Below are positions 56,063-64,000 of a DNA stretch of 64,000 nucleotides, piece by piece. Every line of letters starts with the position of its first letter. The first letter of the stretch is position 1. Position numbers and translations under genes: made by a program. Source of the stretch: Lachnospiraceae bacterium (GTDB lineage: Bacteria > Bacillota > Clostridia > Lachnospirales > Lachnospiraceae); contig JAEEOQ010000137.1 in assembly GCA_016284355.1 (NCBI GenBank), positions 1 to 64,000 of the forward strand, read 5' to 3'. Below the pieces are notes generated by a model, which searched no databases, had not been told where the DNA came from, and saw nothing but the letters and a program-made list of their open reading frames with translations.

Positions 56063-57202
56063 ATGAAAGAAAGATCGAATTTTAATATCATTATCAGATT
56101 AATACTTTTTGTAGTGCTTATCGCAGCAGGTGCTGCCGCATTTTCAATAACGTTTATGCAGCTTACAAAGCAAAAAGACGGTATTCAGATAATAGATGAA
56201 TATCCAAGCTCTGATGCAAAGCGCTACGGCCTTGATTTTGAGTTTTATTATGACCTTCAAGGGGAAAACAGCGAGATAAAGGAGCAAAAGAAAGCTCTTG
56301 CAGAGCTTTACTCTAACAGGCTTATGTACCTTTATAAGCTTACAGACCCTGAAAATGAATATGAAAACATGAGTAATATCGCCACCATAAATAACAATGC
56401 AGGTACCCCTGTTGAGGTGGACGAGACCTTATATAATATGCTTGAAAAGGCCCATATCTTAACAGGAGCATATAAGTCATACAATATGCTATCAGGAGCC
56501 TTTTATAAGTATTATACAGAGTTTATTTACGCAGATGACCCGCTTAGTGATGATCCTATAGTTAACGCTGAGAGCAGAGCTCTTATTGCATCTGTACTTG
56601 ATGCGGAAACAAAGAGCGGAGCAGAGCTTATGTTTAACGAGGCTGATCACACAGTAACCTTATATATTTCAAACGGTTATAAGAGCAACGAATACACAGA
56701 AGATATGCCTGTTATAGACCTTAATTACCTTAGAAACGCATTTATAGTAAATGACTTAAAGAATACCATTGAAGGTAAAGGCTATGAAAAGGGATTTATC
56801 CTTACAAAGGACGGTGTTTCTGCAGCACTTTCATCCTTTAATTCAGGCGATTATGTGTTAAAGGGAAAAGACGATAAGGAAGATACTGTTGCCATAACCG
56901 GCGGCTTGGTGGCCTTTACACTTAATCCATATGATGCTAAAAACAAGGCCATAGGAGAATATGAGATAACCGATGCGGATGGAAATACATACTTTAGAAC
57001 TCCTAATATCCTTTATACAGAGCTTGGAGTAACAAACAGGGTTATTTCTTCCATGACACTTGATACAAAAGGAGATGCGGTAAACTGTAAGCTTGCAGGC
57101 ATGACATTTAACACAGATCTTGCAGGCGGAAAAGATGTTAAGAAGTCCGCAGAGGGCATAGAAAGAGCCTACGGAGTAAACGTATATTACAACGAAAACT
57201 AA
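56063..57202 (+). CDS. Exported/membrane-anchored ApbE-like protein, divergent
   Basis: N-terminal TM; NMSNIATINNNAGTPVEVDETLYNMLEKAHILTGAYKSYNMLSGAF resembles ApbE; FNSGDYVLKG. Confidence 0.55.
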   Translation: MKERSNFNIIIRLILFVVLIAAGAAAFSITFMQLTKQKDGIQIIDEYPSSDAKRYGLDFEFYYDLQGENSEIKEQKKALAELYSNRLMYLYKLTDPENEYENMSNIATINNNAGTPVEVDETLYNMLEKAHILTGAYKSYNMLSGAFYKYYTEFIYADDPLSDDPIVNAESRALIASVLDAETKSGAELMFNEADHTVTLYISNGYKSNEYTEDMPVIDLNYLRNAFIVNDLKNTIEGKGYEKGFILTKDGVSAALSSFNSGDYVLKGKDDKEDTVAITGGLVAFTLNPYDAKNKAIGEYEITDADGNTYFRTPNILYTELGVTNRVISSMTLDTKGDAVNCKLAGMTFNTDLAGGKDVKKSAEGIERAYGVNVYYNEN

Positions 57203-57225
57203 CCGTAAGCCCTGATGGTTTAGTA

Positions 57226-58221
57226 TTAAATACGAAAGATTTTTTCAGCCGGGATATATCTTGATATTTCTTTTTCGGCCATATCAAGTAACTTAGTATT
57301 AACAGCGTCGCTGTAAGAATAATAACCACCTGACGTTTCGTAAGGATAGGTTGTTATCTCACAGGGACGCTTTTTTCTCATTGATGAAAGATAGGATTTT
57401 GAAATCCTGAAAGTTCCTATGCTGACATCTGTAATGAGATCAATATCAAGCTCGCTGAACACTCTTTCAAAAAAGGCAGAGTAGAAAAGAAGGTAATTCG
57501 TCACGTGTAGAATGGGGTCAAAGCAAAGCCTTACGCTAAGCCCTTTGCTTTGTGCACGCTTGATGCTTTCAAGTCTTGCAGAAAGATTTGGGGCCCTGTG
57601 CTCATATTTGCGTGCTACCTCATCAGGCGAAAGTGTCCAGGCAAAAATGAAATTATCAGGAATGTCTAAAGCTTCAACAAGGTCAAAGCCAGCACTTTTT
57701 GTGCGGCATTCTACAGTAAGAGAAGGGTGGAGCTTTGTAAACTCGATCCATTTTTTTACAAAACCAAGGATACCTTCTAGGGCAAGCAGATCTGTATCGT
57801 ATGATATACAAAGATAAACAGGGTGTTTTGCAAGGAGGGCTTCAACTTCCTTAAATGTATCTTCAAGATTGACAAAGATCACCATGTTTGCGCCGGGGTA
57901 CATGCCCTGAAGATAACAATATTCGCAGTCATATATACAGTTCATAACACCGCTGCAATAATAGAAATGATCGTTTCCAAAGCTCTGGCACACAGGTGCG
58001 CCGGGGAAAAGAAGAGTAGAAACAGACTTTGCAAGTATTATTTTCTGGGAAGCTTTTTCGGAATAAAAATCCTGGTAGGTGGGGGAGAACACATCCATGT
58101 ATCTTTCGATATCTACTATTGTAGAATGAGGGAAAGACTCGAGGATGCGCTCTGTTTCAGGGTGATCCTTTATAGCTTTTTCAACGTATATGTGGGAAAA
58201 ATTTTTACGGTAATAATTCAT
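57226..58221 (-). CDS. Spore photoproduct lyase family radical SAM protein
   Basis: CIYDCEYCYLQGMYPGANMVIFVNLED (Cx3Cx2C) and SPL-like architecture. Confidence 0.85.
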   Translation of the reverse strand: MNYYRKNFSHIYVEKAIKDHPETERILESFPHSTIVDIERYMDVFSPTYQDFYSEKASQKIILAKSVSTLLFPGAPVCQSFGNDHFYYCSGVMNCIYDCEYCYLQGMYPGANMVIFVNLEDTFKEVEALLAKHPVYLCISYDTDLLALEGILGFVKKWIEFTKLHPSLTVECRTKSAGFDLVEALDIPDNFIFAWTLSPDEVARKYEHRAPNLSARLESIKRAQSKGLSVRLCFDPILHVTNYLLFYSAFFERVFSELDIDLITDVSIGTFRISKSYLSSMRKKRPCEITTYPYETSGGYYSYSDAVNTKLLDMAEKEISRYIPAEKIFRI

Positions 58222-59011
58222 TTTTAAGCTCCTCTATAAATCTGATGCCGGCCTGTTTTCTTGAGGCCTTTGCAACGGTTTCGTTTATAAGAAGAAGGTG
58301 CCTTGGGTCGCGCCCGATAAACTGTGCATAGGTAAGCAGTTTTAGAAGATCTTTTCTGCTTGTGGTGCTCATAAGATAGTAATCTGCAAAAGCGTCAAAC
58401 CTTGCTTTGTCTACAAGAGTAGTTTTCATTTCTTTTTTGTACATTGTAAGATCTTTTATCTTTTCTGCTACCAAAGCACTGCTTTCTGTTATGGCAGATT
58501 CAATCCTCTCCCTGCTAAGATTTCCGTCTGCTATACCGTTATCTGAAATATATTTAAAAAGTAGTATTCTGTCGTTTGTAAGATATTTGCTTGCGGCAAG
58601 GAAAAAGCCTATTCCTTCCATATCATACAGATATCCTTTTTTTACTTCATCAGGTGAAAGGACTCTGTCAGAAGAGCAAAGGGGTTTTTCGGGAAGATCT
58701 ATATCAAGCAGCATTGCAGGATAAACGCTTCTTTCGCTGCCAAGGTCTTTTATGCTGTTGATAAGGTATATTCCAACGCCCTCATCGCCTGCGGCCATAC
58801 CGGCGTTAACAAAAAAATCCGGAACCGGAAAATGGCTTAGCATATAAGTAACTGCCATAGCAGAAGCAATCTTACCGACACCCGTTACAATAAGCGCAAA
58901 ATCACCGCCTGTATAAATATTATACAGGTGGTGATCCGGATTTTTCTTTAAATTAAGTTTTTCAATAAAAGGCCTGGCTTCAAGTTCAATAGCAGTAGCA
59001 ATGAATATCAT
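58205..59011 (-). CDS. MTA/SAH nucleosidase-like phosphorylase-fold protein
   Basis: MIFIATAIELEARPF...LIVTGVGKIASAMAVTYML...FFVNAGMAAG; start set at TAATG overlap. Confidence 0.75.
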   Translation of the reverse strand: MIFIATAIELEARPFIEKLNLKKNPDHHLYNIYTGGDFALIVTGVGKIASAMAVTYMLSHFPVPDFFVNAGMAAGDEGVGIYLINSIKDLGSERSVYPAMLLDIDLPEKPLCSSDRVLSPDEVKKGYLYDMEGIGFFLAASKYLTNDRILLFKYISDNGIADGNLSRERIESAITESSALVAEKIKDLTMYKKEMKTTLVDKARFDAFADYYLMSTTSRKDLLKLLTYAQFIGRDPRHLLLINETVAKASRKQAGIRFIEELKNELLP

Positions 59012-60915
59012 TAAGATAAAGCCTCCCACTTTTCCATTAAGACCATTAGCTTTTCGTCTATTTCTTCTTTTTCCTTGTTAAGTTTAACAAGCTCGCCTAC
59101 ATTGGTGTAAATATCTTCTTTTGTAAGAAGATCGTCTATCTCAGCCTGACGTTTTTCAAGAAGATCGATCTCATTTTCAACCTTTTTAAGGTCATTTGCG
59201 TTTTTACGTATACGAGCCTGTTCTTCCTTTTGGCTCTTCCAGTCGTCTTTTCCAGAATCGGAAGAAGATGAAACGGTAGCCGTTTCTTTTTGTATGTAAA
59301 CGTTTTCAAGTGTATCTTTTTTCTCAAGATAATAATCGTAATTACCTATATATTTTATCATGCTGCCGTCTGTAAGGTCAAGAATGGTACTTGCGGTCTT
59401 GTTGATAAAATATCTGTCGTGTGAAACGTAAAGTACGGTTCCAGTGTAATTATTTATAGCATCTTCAAGAATTTCCTTTGAAGTGATATCAAGGTGGTTT
59501 GTAGGCTCATCAAGTATAAGCAGGTTGCTTTCAGAGAGCATGAGCTTTGCAAGGGAAACCCTGCCGCGCTCGCCGCCGGATAGTGATTTTATCTGCTTAT
59601 ATACATCATCGCCTGTAAAAAGGAAGGCAGCAAGGATGTTTCGTATCTGGGTATTATCAAGGTAAGGATAGGCATCTGCCATTTCCTCAAAAATGGTTTT
59701 TTCGGGAGATAATACCTGGTGCTCCTGGTCGTAATAACCGATCTCGACTTTTGATCCAAGGGTGATCTCGCCCTCATCTGCCGCAAGACTTCCTGTGATG
59801 ATCTTAAGTATGGTAGTCTTGCCTGTTCCGTTATCGCCGATTATAGCAACGTGGTCGCCGCGCTTAAGGTCAAAATTAAGATCCTTAAAAAGGTGATTAT
59901 CTCCAAAGGATTTGGCAAGGCCTTTTACCGTAAGTACATCGTTTCCGCTGACTGTATAAGGCTCTAGGGAAATTCGCATAGAGTCGTTTATCTCTGCCGG
60001 CTTTTCAAGGCGCTCGATCTTATCAAGCATTTTTTCGCGGCTTTCAGCTCTCTTTATTGATTTTTCGCGGTTGAAGCTTTTAAGCTTTTCTATAACAGCT
60101 TCCTGATGCTTTATTTCGCGCTGCTGGTTAAGATAAGCCTTCATCATGGCTTCACGCTTTGCTTTCTTTTTAACTGCGTAATCGCTGTAGTTGCCCGCGT
60201 AGCTTTCGGCGTGGGTGTTTTCAAGCTCCACAACTTTATTTACTACCTTGTCAAGGAAATATCTGTCGTGGGCAACTATAACAACTGCACCTTTATAGTT
60301 AAGTAAATAGTTCTCAAGCCACATGATGGAACTCATATCAAGATGGTTTGTGGGCTCATCAAGAAAAATGATGTCAGGAGAGGAGAGAAGGAGCCTTCCA
60401 AGGAACACTCTTGTTTTCTGACCTCCCGAGAGAGTATTTACCTTTTTATCAAATTCATCTTCGCTAAAGCCAAGGCCCTTAAGGACGCCTGTAACTTCGC
60501 TTTTTACTGCGTATCCGTTTCCTGCTTCAAATTCATGGGTGGCATTTGTATATGCTTTCATTATGGAAGCAAGCTTTTCACCTTCTGCATGTTTCATCTC
60601 TTCTTCAAGAGAGCGCATGCGGTTCTCAAGATTTAATATATCTTCTTTAACGGAAAGGAGAACGTTGTATATAGTATCTTCACTTTTTATATCCTGATGC
60701 TGGGCAAGGTAACCTTTGGTAGCTCCCTTAGAAAAGAAGAACTCACCTGAGTCCTGAGCTTCCTCTCCGAAAATTATACGAAGGAGAGTACTTTTTCCTG
60801 CGCCGTTAATGCCGACGATAGCAACCTTGTCATGCTCGTTTACATGAAAAGAGACATTGTCAAGGACAGTGCCCGTAACATAGGATTTGCATATATTGTT
60901 ACATGAAAAGATCAT
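59011..60915 (-). CDS. ABC-F family ATP-binding protein (Uup/YfmR-like, C-terminal coiled-coil)
   Basis: Two ABC domains, LSGGQKTRVFLGRLLL, C-terminal coiled-coil. Confidence 0.93.
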   Translation of the reverse strand: MIFSCNNICKSYVTGTVLDNVSFHVNEHDKVAIVGINGAGKSTLLRIIFGEEAQDSGEFFFSKGATKGYLAQHQDIKSEDTIYNVLLSVKEDILNLENRMRSLEEEMKHAEGEKLASIMKAYTNATHEFEAGNGYAVKSEVTGVLKGLGFSEDEFDKKVNTLSGGQKTRVFLGRLLLSSPDIIFLDEPTNHLDMSSIMWLENYLLNYKGAVVIVAHDRYFLDKVVNKVVELENTHAESYAGNYSDYAVKKKAKREAMMKAYLNQQREIKHQEAVIEKLKSFNREKSIKRAESREKMLDKIERLEKPAEINDSMRISLEPYTVSGNDVLTVKGLAKSFGDNHLFKDLNFDLKRGDHVAIIGDNGTGKTTILKIITGSLAADEGEITLGSKVEIGYYDQEHQVLSPEKTIFEEMADAYPYLDNTQIRNILAAFLFTGDDVYKQIKSLSGGERGRVSLAKLMLSESNLLILDEPTNHLDITSKEILEDAINNYTGTVLYVSHDRYFINKTASTILDLTDGSMIKYIGNYDYYLEKKDTLENVYIQKETATVSSSSDSGKDDWKSQKEEQARIRKNANDLKKVENEIDLLEKRQAEIDDLLTKEDIYTNVGELVKLNKEKEEIDEKLMVLMEKWEALS

Positions 60916-60952
60916 GGTAAACCTCGCAAAATAGTAGTAGAAAAGTAAAAAG

Positions 60953-60986
60953 AAAAAGGAAGTTCTGGGTTAGGAACTTCCTTTTT
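60953..60986 (-). terminator. Terminator after rpsT
   Basis: AAAAAGGAAGTTC-8 nt-GAACTTCCTTTTT. Confidence 0.85.
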
Positions 60987-61007
60987 GGTAATCTTTATAA
61001 CTTACAA

Positions 61008-61271
61008 TTAGTTAAGTGTATTAACAAGTTTTGTAAGACGTGAAACCTTTCTTCCGGCTGTATTCTTGTGATATACACCCTTTGTGCAAGCCTTCTCGAT
61101 CTCTGAGATAGCTGCCTGAAGATTAGTCTTTGCAAGTTCCTTGTCACCTGCTGCTACAGCGCTCTCAACTTTCTTGCTTACTGTCTTTACAGCAGATCTG
61201 ATAGCTTTATTACGAGCTGTTCTGGTCTCGATAACTAAGATTCTCTTCTTTGCAGATTTGATGTTAGCCAA
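61008..61271 (-). CDS. rpsT: 30S ribosomal protein S20 (UUG start)
   Basis: (M)ANIKSAKKRILVIETRTARNKAIRSAVKT; TTG preceded by GGAGGTGG. Confidence 0.96.
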   Translation of the reverse strand: MANIKSAKKRILVIETRTARNKAIRSAVKTVSKKVESAVAAGDKELAKTNLQAAISEIEKACTKGVYHKNTAGRKVSRLTKLVNTLN

Positions 61272-61364
61272 TTCGTCCACCTCCGATATATAATGGATTT
61301 TATTTGTTTTAATGACATTTTGGATTAGGCCGGACACGGACGACTAATCCACACATACTCTGAT

Positions 61365-61393
61365 AGTATATACGTAAAATGTGAGTTTGTCAA
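61365..61393 (-). promoter_or_regulatory. SigmaA promoter of rpsT
   Basis: Minus strand TTGACA-17 bp-TATACT. Confidence 0.75.
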
Positions 61394-61428
61394 CAAAAAA
61401 ATTAATGAGTGTTTACTTTTAAAATCCC

Positions 61429-61457
61429 TTGCTTAATCCTTCATTTTACCTTAAAAT
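61429..61457 (+). promoter_or_regulatory. SigmaA promoter of lepA
   Basis: TTGCTT-17 bp-TAAAAT. Confidence 0.6.
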
Positions 61458-61494
61458 ATCATAGAAATGTTATAACAAAAATCGGAGAATTTAA

Positions 61495-63309
61495 ATGGCA
61501 CATATCGATCAAAGTAAAATCAGAAATTTTTGTATCATAGCCCATATCGATCACGGTAAGAGCACTCTTGCCGACCGCATCATCGAGAAGACCGGTCTTC
61601 TTACAAGCCGCGAGATGCAGGCACAGGTCCTTGACAATATGGACCTTGAAAGAGAGCGCGGTATAACCATTAAGGCCCAGACCGTCCGTATCGTATACAA
61701 AGCTAAAGACGGAGAAGAGTACATATTTAATCTTATTGATACTCCGGGTCATGTGGATTTTAATTACGAGGTTTCAAGAAGCCTTGCTGCCTGTGAGGGT
61801 GCTATCCTTGTGGTAGACGCGGCTCAGGGTATCGAGGCGCAGACTCTTGCAAACTGTTACCTTGCTCTTGACCACGACCTTGAGATCTTACCTGTTATCA
61901 ATAAGATAGATCTTCCTTCGGCAGAGCCTGACAGAGTTGTTAATGAGATAGAAGACGTTATAGGCCTTGAAGCCCACGACGCACCTCGTATCTCTGCCAA
62001 AAACGGAATTAATATAGAAGATGTCCTTGAAGCTATAGTAGCTAAGGTGCCTGCTCCTTGCGGTGATCCTGATGCTCCTTTAAAGGCTCTTATATTTGAC
62101 TCGGTCTACGATCCTTATAAGGGCGTTATCGTATTTTGCCGTGTTAAGGAAGGCTGCGTTAAGAAAGGCACAAAGATCAAGATGATGGCTACGGGCGCGG
62201 AAGAAGACGTAGTTGAAGTAGGTACTTTTGGTGCAGGAACGTTTTTCCCTTGCGAAGAGCTTTCGGCAGGTATGGTTGGCTACATTATGGCCAGCATCAA
62301 GAATATCAAAGATACTATGGTGGGAGATACTGTTACGGATGCGGCAAATCCTTGCGATGAGCCTTTGCCTGGCTACAAAAAAGTTACTTCCATGGTATAC
62401 TGCGGTATGTATCCTGCAGACGGCAGCCAGTATCAGGAGCTTCGCGATTCCCTTGAAAAGCTCCAGCTTAATGACGCTGCTCTTAACTTTGAGCCTGAGA
62501 CTTCGGTTGCGCTTGGTTTTGGTTTCAGGTGCGGATTCTTAGGGCTTTTGCATCTTGAGATCATACAGGAGCGTCTTGAAAGAGAGTACAACCTTGACAT
62601 CGTAACTACTGCGCCTTCTGTTATTTACAAGATATATAAGACAGACGGCGCTATGATCGACCTTACCAATCCTACCAATATGCCGGATCCATCTGAGATC
62701 GAGCATATGGAAGAGCCAATCGTTTCAGCTGAGATCATGGTGACCACCGAGTTTGTGGGTGCTATCATGAAGCTTTGTCAGGAGCGCCGCGGCGTATATC
62801 TTGGTATGGAATATATTGAAAGTACAAGAGCTCTTTTAAAATACGAGCTTCCTTTAAATGAGATAATATACGACTTTTTTGATGCGCTTAAGAGCCGTTC
62901 AAGAGGCTATGCTTCCTTTGACTATGAACTTAAGGGTTATCAGCCTTCAAAACTTGTTAAGCTTGATATCCTTATCAATCATGAAGGCATTGATGCGCTT
63001 TCATTTATCGTACATGAGGACGGGGCGTACGAAAGAGCCAGGAAGATGTGCGAAAAGCTTAAAGATGAGATCCCAAGACAGCTTTTTGAGATCCCTATCC
63101 AGGCAGCCATCGGCAGCAAGATCATAGCAAGAGAAACAGTAAAAGCTATGAGAAAAGACGTGCTTGCCAAGTGTTACGGCGGTGATATCACCCGTAAGAA
63201 AAAACTTCTTGAGAAGCAAAAAGAAGGTAAGAAGAGAATGCGTACCTTCGGTAATGTGGATATTCCGCAAAAAGCATTTATGGCGGTACTTAAGCTTGAT
63301 GACGAATGA
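61495..63309 (+). CDS. lepA: Elongation factor 4 (LepA)
   Basis: [21 protein letters not shown]...DTPGHVDF; LepA C-terminal domain. Confidence 0.98.
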   Translation: MAHIDQSKIRNFCIIAHIDHGKSTLADRIIEKTGLLTSREMQAQVLDNMDLERERGITIKAQTVRIVYKAKDGEEYIFNLIDTPGHVDFNYEVSRSLAACEGAILVVDAAQGIEAQTLANCYLALDHDLEILPVINKIDLPSAEPDRVVNEIEDVIGLEAHDAPRISAKNGINIEDVLEAIVAKVPAPCGDPDAPLKALIFDSVYDPYKGVIVFCRVKEGCVKKGTKIKMMATGAEEDVVEVGTFGAGTFFPCEELSAGMVGYIMASIKNIKDTMVGDTVTDAANPCDEPLPGYKKVTSMVYCGMYPADGSQYQELRDSLEKLQLNDAALNFEPETSVALGFGFRCGFLGLLHLEIIQERLEREYNLDIVTTAPSVIYKIYKTDGAMIDLTNPTNMPDPSEIEHMEEPIVSAEIMVTTEFVGAIMKLCQERRGVYLGMEYIESTRALLKYELPLNEIIYDFFDALKSRSRGYASFDYELKGYQPSKLVKLDILINHEGIDALSFIVHEDGAYERARKMCEKLKDEIPRQLFEIPIQAAIGSKIIARETVKAMRKDVLAKCYGGDITRKKKLLEKQKEGKKRMRTFGNVDIPQKAFMAVLKLDDE

Positions 63310-63322
63310 TAAAAGGTGTGAT

Positions 63323-64000
63323 ATGGACAGATTCGGCCTTTATGTTCACATTCCGTTCTGCGAAAGAAAGTGTCCTTATTGCGACTTTCTTTCTTTTGCC
63401 GGATGTGGGAAAACCGTTAAACTTGATTACGCAGGCAGCCTTATAAGAGAGATAAAGGCAAAGGCTAAAAAGTATTCAGACAGGACAGTAAGCAGTATCT
63501 TTTTTGGCGGCGGTACGCCTACGACCCTTCAGACAGGCGAGACTTTGCGTATCTTAAAGACCATATACGAAAGTTTTAATGTGGCAAGCGATGCGGAAGT
63601 TACCACAGAGGCTAACCCCGGTACCGTTAATCCTTATATGCTTAAAGAGTATAAAAAAGCGGGTTTTAACAGGATAAGCTTTGGCCTTCAGTCTGCAGAC
63701 AACAAAGAACTATCTAAACTTAAAAGGATACATACTTACGAGGAGTTTTTATTTTCGTACGATACGGCAAAGCAGGCAGGCTTTGATAATATCAATATAG
63801 ATATAATGTCGGCGCTTCCGGGGCAGACCGTTAAATCTTATGAAGAGACTCTTAACAAAGTAATAGGCCTTGATCCTGCCCACATTTCTGCCTACAGCCT
63901 TATAATCGAAGAGAATACCAAATTTTACGATAAATACAAAGACGGTAAAGGCCTTCCTTCGGAAAACACCGACAGGAAGATGTATGCGCTTACAAAAGAG
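63323..64000 (+). CDS. hemW: Radical SAM heme chaperone HemW (partial, runs off window)
   Basis: MDRFGLYVHIPFCERKCPYCDFLSF; FFGGGTPTTLQ; no stop before 64000, so absent from ORF track. Confidence 0.93.
   Translation, partial: MDRFGLYVHIPFCERKCPYCDFLSFAGCGKTVKLDYAGSLIREIKAKAKKYSDRTVSSIFFGGGTPTTLQTGETLRILKTIYESFNVASDAEVTTEANPGTVNPYMLKEYKKAGFNRISFGLQSADNKELSKLKRIHTYEEFLFSYDTAKQAGFDNINIDIMSALPGQTVKSYEETLNKVIGLDPAHISAYSLIIEENTKFYDKYKDGKGLPSENTDRKMYALTKE

Overview
64-kb window from a low-to-mid-GC Firmicute; gene content and codon style suggest a motile Lachnospiraceae member (inference). From left to right it contains: the tail of an unidentified CDS; an L-fucose/L-arabinose isomerase-family gene flanked by strong palindromes; nrdR; comM(yifB)-dprA-topA-codY; a ~34-kb flagellar/chemotaxis locus on the + strand (flgB to fliA plus accessory genes, 8343-42475); an ABC-F gene; two tandem paralogous secreted proteins behind a sigma28-like promoter and a structured leader; an oligopeptide ABC transporter operon; an ApbE-like exported protein; a minus-strand operon (ABC-F, MTAN-like nucleosidase, spore photoproduct lyase-like radical SAM); rpsT; lepA; and the start of hemW. 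No tRNA, rRNA, CRISPR array or transposase gene was seen. The strongest unusual signal is the Opp operon. Its lipoprotein SBP appears circularly permuted: the canonical C-terminal 'AEAxLL..IP' segment sits at the N-terminus and the protein stops right after the 'GWGPDYGDPSTYL' motif. Its first permease carries a large extracytoplasmic insertion, and its OppD-type ATPase carries a ~245-aa coiled-coil insertion between Walker A and the Q-loop. Other notable items are a three-hairpin leader before flgE, the sigma28/terminator/SD-hairpin leader before the secreted paralogs, a 33-bp perfect inverted repeat at 68-139, and an SPL-like gene overlapping a nucleosidase. All family calls come from reading protein motifs; no database search was run.
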